A stretch of DNA of 14,179 nt. Source: an uncultured Acidimicrobiaceae bacterium (lineage in GTDB: Bacteria; Actinomycetota; Acidimicrobiia; Acidimicrobiales; Ilumatobacteraceae). Positions 1 to 7,473 of the stretch are shown here, one piece after another. The DNA is taken from contig CAIZMV010000385.1 in NCBI GenBank assembly GCA_903934195.1, positions 1 to 14,179 of the forward strand. Reading direction: 5' to 3'. Below the pieces are notes generated by a model. That model was not told the DNA's origin, made no database searches, and saw only the letters and a program-made list of their open reading frames with translations. How positions within the stretch are numbered: position 1 is the first letter of the stretch; the number at the start of each line of letters is the position of its first letter. The position numbers and the translations under genes are program-made.

Positions 1-68
1 CAAGAGTCACCCTTGCGAGTTCTGAGAATCTGGGTGCCAAATAGCTGATCTGGTGCAACAATGCAGGC

Positions 69-956
69 GTGACAATCACGCCGAACTCATTCTATATTTC
101 AACTCGTGACGGCATTTCCCTGCGCATGTTGCAATGGTCGTCGGTTGACGAGTCCCCCGGCATTCCCATCCTCCTTATTCACGGTCTTGCCTCCAATGCC
201 CGCCTATGGGATGGGCCGGCTCGACGCCTTGTCGAACTTGGTCATGCAGTCACAGCTATTGACCTTCGCGGACATGGCCTTAGTGACAAACCCGACACCG
301 GATACGACATGGCAAACATTGCAAACGATGTACTAGATGTGGTCAATGCGCTCGCTGCTCGTCAACGCAATTGGGTACGACCTCTTGTCCTTGGGCAATC
401 GTGGGGTGGAAACATCGTGGTGGAATATGCACATCGATACGGCGACACAATTCGTGGCATTGTCGCCGTCGACGGCGGCACCATTGAATTGTCGGAAGCA
501 TTCCCCGAATGGGAACTGTGCAAGGTGACGATGGCGCCTCCAGCAATTGCCGGTATGCAATACGACAAACTTCGTTCATACATTCGCGCCGCTCATCTTG
601 ATTGGAGCGAGGAAGCAATTGATGGCCAAATGCACAACATGGAGCGTATGTCAGACAACACAATTCGCCCACACCTCACTTCTGATCGGCACATTGATGT
701 ATTGCACGGTTTATGGATGCACAAGCCTTCAACATTGTGGGCTGACATCAAGGTCCCGGTCATGTTTACGCCTGCATCTCGCACAGACAACCACCACACA
801 AAAATGAAACGTGCGCAAATTCAGAATGCTCTCGACAACCTTGCACATGGCCGAGTGGAGTGGTTCACACCTGCAGATCATGATTTACATGCACAATTTC
901 CATTGCAATTTGCAGGCGTAGTTGACGACGCCATTACTTCAGGATTCTTCTCATGA
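69..956 (+). CDS. Alpha/beta hydrolase fold protein
   Basis: This 295-residue protein has the layout of a cytoplasmic alpha/beta hydrolase: an oxyanion-hole HG at residues 39-40 region (LLIHGLASN), the DLRGHG turn at 65-70, and a nucleophile elbow GQSWGG at 109-114 with Ser111 as nucleophile. The likely catalytic histidine is in the DHDLH stretch at about 270-274. No signal peptide or membrane segment is seen. Substrate cannot be told; esterase, lactonase or C-C hydrolase activity are all possible for the fold. The start is GTG at 69; the ATG at 61 is in another frame and stops at once, and the next in-frame ATG (codon 20) would remove the first beta strand. No clear Shine-Dalgarno or TANNNT hexamer precedes it, so it may continue an operon from outside the window. 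Its stop overlaps the next start by ATGA, implying coupling. Confidence 0.88.
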   Translation: MTITPNSFYISTRDGISLRMLQWSSVDESPGIPILLIHGLASNARLWDGPARRLVELGHAVTAIDLRGHGLSDKPDTGYDMANIANDVLDVVNALAARQRNWVRPLVLGQSWGGNIVVEYAHRYGDTIRGIVAVDGGTIELSEAFPEWELCKVTMAPPAIAGMQYDKLRSYIRAAHLDWSEEAIDGQMHNMERMSDNTIRPHLTSDRHIDVLHGLWMHKPSTLWADIKVPVMFTPASRTDNHHTKMKRAQIQNALDNLAHGRVEWFTPADHDLHAQFPLQFAGVVDDAITSGFFS

Positions 957-2236
957 GCCTTCCGCGCATCCTTGCAATCATGGGCTCTGGCGAAACAGCG
1001 CCCACCATGGTCACCACGCATCGTCGTCTCACATCTTTGCTGCCGTCGCCAGTTAAAGCAGTCGTGCTTGACACTCCGTACGGGTTTCAGGAAAATGCAC
1101 CCGAACTTGCAACAAAAGCCGTTGAGTATTTCAAAACATCTATCAATGTTGATCTTGTAGTTGCTGGCTTAGTTCGCTTGCATGACACACATATTGCAGC
1201 GGACCCCGTTGCAATCGAACGCGGGCTTCGCGCACTTTCTGACGCTGATTACATTTTTGCTGGTCCTGGTTCACCTACATATGCATTGCGTCAATGGTCT
1301 GGCTCTTCTTTCGCCCGAATCATGATTGACAAACTCAACAACGGCGGAATTGTTACGTTTGCGTCAGCTGCTGCACTTACTCTCGGCAAAGCAACCGTGC
1401 CGGTGTACGAGGTGTACAAAGTAGGACAAGACGTTCAGGCCCTTGACGGCTTGGACATTCTCGCTGCTATTGGAATCAACGCTGCTGTTATTCCTCATTA
1501 CGACAACACAGAAGGCGCGAATCACGACACGCGTTTTTGTTATCTCGGCGAGGCTCGTTTGCAAATGTTTGAATCACTGCTCGACCCTGACACGTACGTT
1601 CTCGGAGTTGATGAACACACTGGGTTGGTAATAGACCTTGACGCAGCGACAGCCAGTGTTGTGGGCAATAGCAATGTCACCATACGCTTGCGTACTGAAT
1701 CATTCGTGTACCCAACTGGTTCAGTTATTCCGTTGTCACTTTTGCAGTCTCCCTACTCGTTGTTAACCAATTCAGGTGAAGCTTCCACCAGTCATCCCGT
1801 ACCAGCAGCACCGGGTGCACCAAACGCAGTTGCTCCGCAGGCAATTTCACTTGATGCTGCACTTGCAGAATCAACCCAACAATTTGACCAGGCAATGAAA
1901 GATCGTGATGCACTTGCCGCCGTGAGAGCAGTTCTGGCTCTTGAACAAGCGATGCAGGACTGGTCAATCGATACTTTGCAAAGTGACGTGCTCGTGAGAT
2001 CGCGCAGTGCTCTTCGGTCAATGATTAGTCAATTGGGTGACGCTGCCATTGGCGGTGTCCGTGATCCGCGAGAAGTAGTTGCTCCATTCGTTGAAGCAAT
2101 GTTGTCGGTGCGGGCCACCGTCCGAGCCGAAAAACGTTTTGACCTATCTGATGTGATCCGTGACGTATTTGCATCACTCAATATTGAAGTACGTGACACA
2201 CCAACTGGCGCCGAATGGTCTCTACCTACTGAATAA
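953..2236 (+). CDS. Peptidase S51 / class I amidotransferase-like protein with CysRS-type C-terminal domain
   Basis: This 427-residue protein begins with a Rossmann-like domain of the S51 (cyanophycinase/dipeptidase E) and type 1 amidotransferase-like group. Visible marks are LAIMGSGE at 7-14, GPGSPTYAL at 104-112, a putative nucleophile Ser138 in FASAAALTLG (136-145), and PHYDN at 181-185. The usual S51 elbow is G-x-S-A-G; here alanines replace the glycines, so catalysis is uncertain. A Pro/Ala-rich linker (about 274-297) leads to a helical C-terminal part. Residues 380-422 align without gaps, by eye, to the extreme C-terminus of cysteinyl-tRNA synthetase (conserved Glu381, Arg387, Arg391, Lys394, Asp400, Arg403, Asp404, Ile411, Asp415, Gly419, Trp422). 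No aminoacylation core is present, so it is not a synthetase. The function is unknown; coupling to the upstream hydrolase by ATGA suggests a shared role. Confidence 0.85.
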   Translation: MSLPRILAIMGSGETAPTMVTTHRRLTSLLPSPVKAVVLDTPYGFQENAPELATKAVEYFKTSINVDLVVAGLVRLHDTHIAADPVAIERGLRALSDADYIFAGPGSPTYALRQWSGSSFARIMIDKLNNGGIVTFASAAALTLGKATVPVYEVYKVGQDVQALDGLDILAAIGINAAVIPHYDNTEGANHDTRFCYLGEARLQMFESLLDPDTYVLGVDEHTGLVIDLDAATASVVGNSNVTIRLRTESFVYPTGSVIPLSLLQSPYSLLTNSGEASTSHPVPAAPGAPNAVAPQAISLDAALAESTQQFDQAMKDRDALAAVRAVLALEQAMQDWSIDTLQSDVLVRSRSALRSMISQLGDAAIGGVRDPREVVAPFVEAMLSVRATVRAEKRFDLSDVIRDVFASLNIEVRDTPTGAEWSLPTE

Positions 2237-2238
2237 AA

Positions 2239-3093
2239 TCAGATGTGGTGTAAACCAGAGATTCTCGTTCGTCCACGAATTCCGGTGACCGCGTACACCA
2301 CGATGAACATCAATGTGCCAGACAGAATAATGGTCGCGCTTGCTGATGTATCAAGGAAGTACGACAGGTACATGCCGACGAACGCCGATACTCCCCCGAT
2401 AATTGGCGAAATCCACAACATGCGAGCAAATGAGTTTGTCAACATTCGGGCAATGGACGCAGGGATAACCAATAGCGCAGAGATGAGAAGAGTCCCGATT
2501 ACTCGCATAGTCACAAGGATTGTGAGCGACAAGAGACCCATAAGCAAGGCTTCAATCCATGCCACGCGAACTCCTGAAACCTGAGCAACTTCTGGATCGA
2601 ATGTGGCAAACAGGAATGCGCGATACAGCGCAACAATAATGACAACGCTAAGAATCGCCACTGCTGATACAGCAACAATGTCAATCGTTTTAACACCCAA
2701 GACGCTTCCGAACAGAACTGCTTCAATGCTCTTCTTGGCCTGGCCGTAACGATTCAACAAGGCAAGACCCAACGCAAACGAAGCAGTTGTGACTACTCCG
2801 ATTGCTGCATCAGCCCCGATCAAGCGACGACGTGCGATTCGGCCAATGATGACACCCGATGCGACTCCCCATACACCGGCACCGACGAAGTAGTTGATAT
2901 TCATTACCGCTGATGCCGCTGCCCCGCCAAAGACTGCGTGCGAAAGTCCGTGTCCGATGTAGCTCATGCCACGCAACACAACAAACACACCAAGAAGACC
3001 GCACAACGCGCCGGCAATGGTGGCAACGATGATTCCGTTGTTAAAGAACTGGTATCGAAATGGGGTCGTTATCCCAGCGATTACATGAATCAT
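2239..3093 (-). CDS. znuB: Zinc/manganese-type ABC transporter permease (ABC-3 family)
   Basis: This 284-residue integral membrane protein has about eight hydrophobic segments and matches the ABC-3 (ZnuB/TroC/MntB) permease family of metal importers. Family marks include HGLSHAVFGG at 48-57, FDPEVAQVSG at 165-174 (the cytoplasmic loop near the ATPase) and GTLLISALLVIPA at 200-212. Length is normal for the family. It starts with ATG 3 bp after the ATPase gene stop and is the last gene of the znuA-znuC-znuB operon. Its stop lies 2 bp from the stop of the convergent gene at 953-2236, leaving no room for a conventional terminator between them. The exact metal is decided by the binding protein, which looks zinc-type; manganese cannot be excluded. 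Confidence 0.93.
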   Translation of the reverse strand: MIHVIAGITTPFRYQFFNNGIIVATIAGALCGLLGVFVVLRGMSYIGHGLSHAVFGGAAASAVMNINYFVGAGVWGVASGVIIGRIARRRLIGADAAIGVVTTASFALGLALLNRYGQAKKSIEAVLFGSVLGVKTIDIVAVSAVAILSVVIIVALYRAFLFATFDPEVAQVSGVRVAWIEALLMGLLSLTILVTMRVIGTLLISALLVIPASIARMLTNSFARMLWISPIIGGVSAFVGMYLSYFLDTSASATIILSGTLMFIVVYAVTGIRGRTRISGLHHI

Positions 3094-3096
3094 GAT

Positions 3097-3876
3097 TTAG
3101 GCCAACCGAGACATTCGTTCAGCGATGTCTGCACCAACACCATCAACTACAACAGGCATTCCACCATGCACCAGAACTTCCATCGGCGCACCGAAGGTTT
3201 GTTCCAGTATTTCTGGGGTCAACACGTCGACGGGTGATCCATCAGCGATGATCTCGGAATTCAAGCACACCAAACGAGGCAAATGCGCAGCTAGTCCATT
3301 CAGATCATGCGTTGAGAGAATGATTGATACCCCTTCGTCGTGAAGGTCAGCAAGCAGATGCAGCACCTCATGACGAGTTCGAACATCAACGCCAGACGTT
3401 GGCTCGTCAAGAACCAAAAACTCTGGGCGGTGAAACAATGCTCGGGCCACAAAAACTCTCTGTTGTTGCCCGCCAGACAATTCACGAATGTGCCTATTCT
3501 CTAGACCTCCGAGGCCTAGACGCTCCAAAACCAACAGCGCATCGGCACGCTCGTCTTTTGTTACCCGAGGAAGGCGGCCTGTTGAAGACCTAGTCATTAC
3601 AACCACTTCAAGAACGGTTACAGGAAAATTCCAATCAACCGATTCAACCTGTGGCACATACCCCATGCGTAAATGGGGCTTTTTCGTTATATGACCTTCG
3701 ACAGGAGTGATTGATCCGAGAATCGCCTTCAACAAAGTTGTTTTACCCGAGCCAGAAGGCCCAACTATGCCTACGAAGTCACCCTTACGAATTGTGAGAT
3801 CGATGTTTTTGATTGCAACCGTTGAGTTGTACGCGCATGTCATATGCGCACATTCAACAAGTACTTCACCTATCAC
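3097..3876 (-). CDS. znuC: Zinc/manganese-type ABC transporter ATP-binding protein
   Basis: This 259-residue ATPase powers the metal importer encoded by its neighbours. All canonical motifs are visible: Walker A GPSGSGKTT at 39-47, Q-loop Gln76 in YVPQVESV, ABC signature LSGGQQQR at 133-140, Walker B FLVLDEP at 153-159 and H-loop His190 in STH. The VDWNFPVTV stretch (80-88) and the closing MEVLVHGG segment (232-239) are typical of Mn/Zn importers rather than other ABC classes. The start is GTG, overlapping the TGA of the binding-protein gene as GTGA, which implies translational coupling; an ATG at codon 12 is a less likely alternative because it would remove the first beta strand. Confidence 0.94.
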   Translation of the reverse strand: MIGEVLVECAHMTCAYNSTVAIKNIDLTIRKGDFVGIVGPSGSGKTTLLKAILGSITPVEGHITKKPHLRMGYVPQVESVDWNFPVTVLEVVVMTRSSTGRLPRVTKDERADALLVLERLGLGGLENRHIRELSGGQQQRVFVARALFHRPEFLVLDEPTSGVDVRTRHEVLHLLADLHDEGVSIILSTHDLNGLAAHLPRLVCLNSEIIADGSPVDVLTPEILEQTFGAPMEVLVHGGMPVVVDGVGADIAERMSRLA

Positions 3877-4970
3877 TGCAGATAGGTCGCCTTGTCTGAA
3901 ATCTTTGCGTCAATGGAAACAGCCTTCACCGCAGATGCATCACCGCCTAGCGCCTCAACAATCGTGATGTAATTGAACTTCATCAGCCCAGCCCACGAAT
4001 GTTCTGCATCTCCTGGCTCTCCTGGCAAGTCATCGTCGCGCAATACATCGATGTAGCGAACGCCGGTCTCTTTACCAATTTGCTCAAGCACTGGGGACGG
4101 AAACACTTCACTTCCGAAGATGGCCTTGACCTTCTTTGACTTCACTTGGTCAATTAGGGCCGCGATATCTTTCGGTGACGGCTCTTCAAATGATTGTGGC
4201 TGAATTGCACCAATCACTTCATATTCAAAGTGACGCGCAAAATATGCATACGCATCGTGGTACGTCAGCAAGTTTCTTTCGTTCTTAGGAATCGTTGCCG
4301 TAGCCACTTTCATTGCATCGTCAAGATTCATCACGAGCCGCGAAACGAGTACGTAGTTCGCGTCGTATTTGTCAGTATTTGTTGGGTCTGCATTCACAAG
4401 AACATTGCGAATGGTTGACAAATATGGCAAAACGTTTGGAGGGTTTGTCCACAAATGCGGGTTCGGCTTGCCACCGTCTTTCGGGAAAGAAAAATCGTAC
4501 ATCCAATCACTTTCAGCAAGAGATGAAGTTCCTAATTCACAAATGACGGCTTTAGGTGCATTGGCTTTAGCCAACTCTAAAGTCGGGTCTTCAAGCATCA
4601 TTCCATTCACAAAAATGATGTCGGCAGTCTCCAACGTTGCTACCGCACTTGGTGGAGGTTCAAAGGTGTGCGAGTTGGTTCCTTCAGGAACAATGCCCTG
4701 CACGATTGGCCCGATGTCACCCGCAATCAGTCCGACCAGATTTGTGATGGGAGCAACGGTGGAAACAACGCGCACTGGACGACCACTAACTGCTGTGCCC
4801 GCCATGCAATCAGCGCCAGCCTCTTGCAGTTTTGCTTCAGAGACAGCAGGGTCACTGATGTTTTCTTGGCTGAGATCATCTTTCGGTTGCTCTACCGAGT
4901 TATTAGTCGAGCAACTAACCAGTGAAAGGCACGAAATAACTAGAGCGGCAGTAAGGATTTTTCTATGCAT
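3873..4970 (-). CDS. znuA: Zinc-type ABC transporter substrate-binding lipoprotein
   Basis: This 365-residue protein is the extracytoplasmic metal-binding component. A Sec/lipoprotein signal with lipobox L-V-S-C and lipidated Cys20 is followed by a flexible acidic linker to about residue 60, then the TroA/ZnuA fold. Predicted metal ligands are His101 (NSHTFEP), His172 (NPHLW), His238 (TYHDAY) and Asp312 (VLRDD). The third ligand is His, as in zinc-type proteins, where manganese-type PsaA has Glu. The His-rich loop of some ZnuA proteins is absent. Cys55 and Cys144 are the only cysteines in the mature fold and could form a disulfide. It heads the three-gene operon. A TANNNT hexamer lies 6 nt before the ATG; I saw no classical AT-rich Zur palindrome in the 41-bp gap to the P450 gene. 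Confidence 0.93.
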   Translation of the reverse strand: MHRKILTAALVISCLSLVSCSTNNSVEQPKDDLSQENISDPAVSEAKLQEAGADCMAGTAVSGRPVRVVSTVAPITNLVGLIAGDIGPIVQGIVPEGTNSHTFEPPPSAVATLETADIIFVNGMMLEDPTLELAKANAPKAVICELGTSSLAESDWMYDFSFPKDGGKPNPHLWTNPPNVLPYLSTIRNVLVNADPTNTDKYDANYVLVSRLVMNLDDAMKVATATIPKNERNLLTYHDAYAYFARHFEYEVIGAIQPQSFEEPSPKDIAALIDQVKSKKVKAIFGSEVFPSPVLEQIGKETGVRYIDVLRDDDLPGEPGDAEHSWAGLMKFNYITIVEALGGDASAVKAVSIDAKISDKATYLQ

Positions 4971-4976
4971 TCGTTC

Positions 4977-4982
4977 AGGTTA
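4977..4982 (-). promoter_or_regulatory. Putative leaderless -10 hexamer of znuA
   Basis: On the minus strand the hexamer TAACCT matches TANNNT and is followed by 6 nt and then the znuA ATG, so transcription would begin at or next to the start codon. No convincing -35 element or Shine-Dalgarno is visible. It suggests that znuA is transcribed independently of the P450 gene upstream, though read-through across the 41-bp gap is also possible. Confidence 0.45.
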
Positions 4983-5011
4983 CTTGTGGCCGAACCCAGT
5001 TCACATGGCAT

Positions 5012-6199
5012 CTAGCGAGGTGTGACCCTTATCTGGAACGACTTCACAGCCCGAGCAAAGATATTGGCCTCCACGTCGGGTTCGCTTACGACGCACAGGT
5101 CAGTGGCGCGACCAGATAGCTCGCGAAAAACGGTTGTCAGAACAAGCCGGGCGAGGTTTGCCCCGATGCACAGGTGCGTTCCAAATCCGAATGAAAGATG
5201 AGGGTTTGGATTCCTGTGAATATCAAACTGAAATGGATTTTCAAAGACCGCTTCATCACGATTGGCCGATGGGTACAACATGATGATTCGGTCACCTGCT
5301 GCGATTGGCTGACCGCCAACAACATCGTCAGTTAACGCCATCCGAAAGAAGTTATTCAGCGGCGTCACCCAACGCAGCACTTCTTCCACCGCAGAGTTTA
5401 TTAGTTCTGGTTTTGCGGCCATTTCTTCCCACTGCTCAGGATGATCGACAAATGCTCGCAGACCATGACTGATTGCGGTTCGTGTTGTTTCAGCACCACC
5501 AGCGATGAATAGACCCACTTCATGGAAAATTGCTTCGGGTGGCAATTTTTGACCATCAATTTCTGCATTGACCCAAATCGACATGAAGTCATTACGAGGA
5601 CACGCGGTGACTTCTTGCATGATGGGCGTCATCGCGCCAAGAAATTCACGGTTTGCATCAATGAATTCATTCATGATGACAGGATCGCGATCGCGCATGT
5701 CAGTGCGCATTAATCGCTCACTCCAAGACTTAACCTCGGGCCACATTTCTTCTGGGAACCCAAGCAAGCGTGCAGTCATGCGGGCAGGCAATTGCCCCGC
5801 TATTAGTTCAACAACATCAAACTCACCTTGCGTTACTGCTTCTGCAACCAATTCTGCAACTAGCGCTTCTACTTCTGCAGTGCGCGTTGCAACACCTGCA
5901 TGAGTTAGTTGAGGTTGCACCAACATGCGTTGTTGCCGATGTCGCGGATCATCCTGAGCAATCATGTTGCTTTCCCCCGGCGAAAGCACTGCGCGATACA
6001 CGCCCTCAGAAGAGAACACAGATGACCGTCGTTCAACGTCCATGACATCTGCATGTCGTGTGATGCCCCACAACTTGTTTTTCTCGTCTCGATACACGGG
6101 TTCGTTTGCGCGCATCCATGCCCACACATCATGCGGATTCGATTGGTACAAGGCTGGATCCAGCAGATCGATTGTCATTCGTTCAGTTGATTGGCTCAT
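5012..6199 (-). CDS. Cytochrome P450
   Basis: This 395-residue soluble bacterial P450 has all hallmarks of an intact heme monooxygenase: I-helix AGGAETTR at 233-240 (Glu in the acid position before the Thr pair), ExxR Glu273/Arg276 in EEVLRW, SANRDEAVF at 311-319, and the heme loop FGFGTHLCIG at 337-346 with Cys344 as thiolate ligand. The overall style resembles actinobacterial P450s that hydroxylate sterol or methyl-branched lipid chains (CYP125/CYP142/CYP124 group), but the subfamily cannot be fixed by eye. No ferredoxin or reductase gene is in the window, so electrons must come from elsewhere. It starts 6 bp after the acyl-CoA dehydrogenase stop, in a stretch with three overlapping ATGAC repeats; only the third ATG opens this frame, and Met8 is an alternative start. 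Confidence 0.95.
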   Translation of the reverse strand: MSQSTERMTIDLLDPALYQSNPHDVWAWMRANEPVYRDEKNKLWGITRHADVMDVERRSSVFSSEGVYRAVLSPGESNMIAQDDPRHRQQRMLVQPQLTHAGVATRTAEVEALVAELVAEAVTQGEFDVVELIAGQLPARMTARLLGFPEEMWPEVKSWSERLMRTDMRDRDPVIMNEFIDANREFLGAMTPIMQEVTACPRNDFMSIWVNAEIDGQKLPPEAIFHEVGLFIAGGAETTRTAISHGLRAFVDHPEQWEEMAAKPELINSAVEEVLRWVTPLNNFFRMALTDDVVGGQPIAAGDRIIMLYPSANRDEAVFENPFQFDIHRNPNPHLSFGFGTHLCIGANLARLVLTTVFRELSGRATDLCVVSEPDVEANIFARAVKSFQIRVTPR

Positions 6200-6205
6200 G
6201 TCATG

Positions 6206-7435
6206 TCATTTCTGTGAAGCGGATTGTGACCAGGATTGTCCGGTCTGTGGATTTGGTTCAGATGGAAGTTTTAACACGCGTTCGCCCAGAATATTTCGCT
6301 GCACTTCTCCTGTGCCCCCGCCAATAGTCAGCGCCTTAGAAAACATGTAGCCGCTGTACCAACTTTTCGACGTGATCGACTTGCCGCTAACCGCATCGTC
6401 CTGACCGATGACCATTGCATTTGCCCCAGTGATATCACGGGCCACTTCCATCACGGTTTGGCCATGTTCGTCGGCCATGATCTTGCGAATACTGGCTTCT
6501 GGACCAGGCTGTGTACCTCGAAGACGTGCCGTCAAGGTTCGCATCCGAATGATTTCCAAGATCGTGTGTTCGATATAGATGTCAACAAGTCGATGACGCA
6601 TTGTCTGATTCGTGATACCCAATTTCTTTGCTTCAGCAATTACATCAAGTGCCGTAGGGCCATTACCCCACAAGACTCCACCAGTTGACAACGACACGCG
6701 TTCATTTCCCAACGTAACTTTTGCCAACCGCCACCCATCATTGACATCACCAACAACATTGGCGTTAGGAATACGCACATCGGTGAAGAAAACCTCATTA
6801 AAACTTTCCGCACCGGCGATGTTCTTGATTGTCCGAATCTCAATTCCTGGCAAGTCCATCGGACAGATGAAGTACGAGATGCCTTTATGTTTCGGCGCAT
6901 CAGGATCAGTTCGTGCAATCAGAATTCCGAACTTTGAGTAGTGAGCACCTGTTGTCCACACCTTTTGTCCATTAACAACCCATTCGTCACCATCACGTAC
7001 GGCACGCGTACTGAGACTTGCCAGGTCGCTTCCTGCACCCGGTTCTGAAAACAACTGACACCAAATTTCTTCAGCAGTGAGCGCAGGCATGACATAACGA
7101 TCTTTCTGTTCCTGTGTGCCAGCAAAGATGATGGTGGGAGCAGCCCAACCAATTCCAATTTGGTTTGATGGTCGCGACACACCAGCGCGCGCCAATTCAT
7201 CATCGATTATCAACTGATGAATAGGGTCCGCGCCGAGTCCCCATGGCTCTGGCCAATGCGGAGCCACATACCCAGATTCGGCAAGCTGAACATTCGTGGG
7301 GTTCGGATGCGTTGCGAGCCAATCACGAATGAAACTCCGGCGCGGATCATCGTTTCCCGGGAGCAATTCATCCATGCGTTCACAGTAGGCGCACAGCAAT
7401 TCCGAATGGTCAGCCAGAGTTTTTGGAATGCTCAA
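6206..7435 (-). CDS. Acyl-CoA dehydrogenase (FadE-type)
   Basis: This protein of 409 residues is an FAD-dependent acyl-CoA dehydrogenase, making the trans-2-enoyl-CoA of its substrate. The FAD/substrate stretch IWCQLFSEPGAGSDLASL occupies about 124-141, NGQKVWTTGAHYSKFG 155-170, and the C-terminal GGGTGEVQRNILGERVL 372-388. The medium-chain catalytic Glu position (Y-E-G-T) is Gly373; a Glu-Arg pair at 245-246 aligns by eye with the catalytic Glu254 of isovaleryl-CoA dehydrogenase. The usual RxxFG motif is absent. The longest frame begins with TTG at 7435, limited by a TAG 24 nt further upstream. An ATG at codon 21 (7375) is a real alternative because it has a TACTGT hexamer exactly 6 nt upstream. 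Pairing with the P450 suggests side-chain lipid oxidation. Confidence 0.93.
   Translation of the reverse strand: MSIPKTLADHSELLCAYCERMDELLPGNDDPRRSFIRDWLATHPNPTNVQLAESGYVAPHWPEPWGLGADPIHQLIIDDELARAGVSRPSNQIGIGWAAPTIIFAGTQEQKDRYVMPALTAEEIWCQLFSEPGAGSDLASLSTRAVRDGDEWVVNGQKVWTTGAHYSKFGILIARTDPDAPKHKGISYFICPMDLPGIEIRTIKNIAGAESFNEVFFTDVRIPNANVVGDVNDGWRLAKVTLGNERVSLSTGGVLWGNGPTALDVIAEAKKLGITNQTMRHRLVDIYIEHTILEIIRMRTLTARLRGTQPGPEASIRKIMADEHGQTVMEVARDITGANAMVIGQDDAVSGKSITSKSWYSGYMFSKALTIGGGTGEVQRNILGERVLKLPSEPNPQTGQSWSQSASQK
7382..7387 (-). promoter_or_regulatory. Possible -10 hexamer for an internal ATG start of the acyl-CoA dehydrogenase
   Basis: The minus strand reads TACTGT, then 6 nt, then the in-frame ATG at 7375. 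This equals the spacing at other first genes here and would support a 389-residue product. If so, the gap to the divergent SDR gene becomes 98 bp. It competes with the TTG start at 7435, whose own upstream hexamer (TAAAGA, 7 nt away) fits less well. Confidence 0.3.
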
Positions 7436-7448
7436 ATCGGAGTCTTTA

Positions 7449-7458
7449 CGGGCGCCCG
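7449..7458. promoter_or_regulatory. Perfect GC palindrome in the divergent promoter region, candidate operator
   Basis: CGGGCGCCCG is a perfect 10-bp palindrome. It lies between outward-facing -10-like hexamers: TAAAGA on the minus strand (7448 to 7443, directly adjacent) and TACGGT on the plus strand (7461-7466, 2 bp away). A protein bound here could control both the dehydrogenase-P450 arm and the SDR operon. It does not match the KstR or KstR2 sterol-regulator consensus. Random occurrence in a gap this small is unlikely but not negligible. Confidence 0.35.
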
Positions 7459-7460
7459 AC

Positions 7461-7466
7461 TACGGT
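7461..7466 (+). promoter_or_regulatory. Putative leaderless -10 hexamer of the SDR operon
   Basis: TACGGT matches TANNNT and is followed by 7 nt and then ATG at 7474. There is no Shine-Dalgarno before this ATG, so a leaderless transcript is the simplest reading. It also favours 7474 over the longer in-frame start at 7423, which would run back into the opposite gene. Confidence 0.5.
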
Positions 7467-7473
7467 TGTTGGA

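Noticed and set aside
1..68. Possible 3' end of an upstream gene, with frames stopping at TAG 42-44 or TGA 46-48
   Set aside because: Fewer than 17 codons are visible and two frames compete; nothing allows a choice. No clear promoter hexamer is seen either.
1714..1721. AACTGGTT, resembling the core of a KstR sterol-regulator site (AAC-N2-GTT)
   Set aside because: It is inside the S51-like coding region, lacks the outer consensus bases, and is not near any promoter.
4971..5011. Zur-box-like operator before znuA
   Set aside because: Only GTTC/GAAC arms with a long spacer are visible; this does not resemble the AT-rich actinobacterial Zur palindrome.
4369..5025. 218-codon plus-strand open frame opposite znuA
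   Set aside because: It lies antisense to a well-supported lipoprotein gene, shows no domain-like pattern or ribosome site, and is explained by codon bias of the real gene.
7423..7473. Upstream extension of the MFE-2-type SDR by 17 codons
   Set aside because: The extension is not SDR-like, overlaps the divergent gene, and the ATG at 7474 directly precedes the family N-terminus and has a -10-like hexamer 7 nt away.
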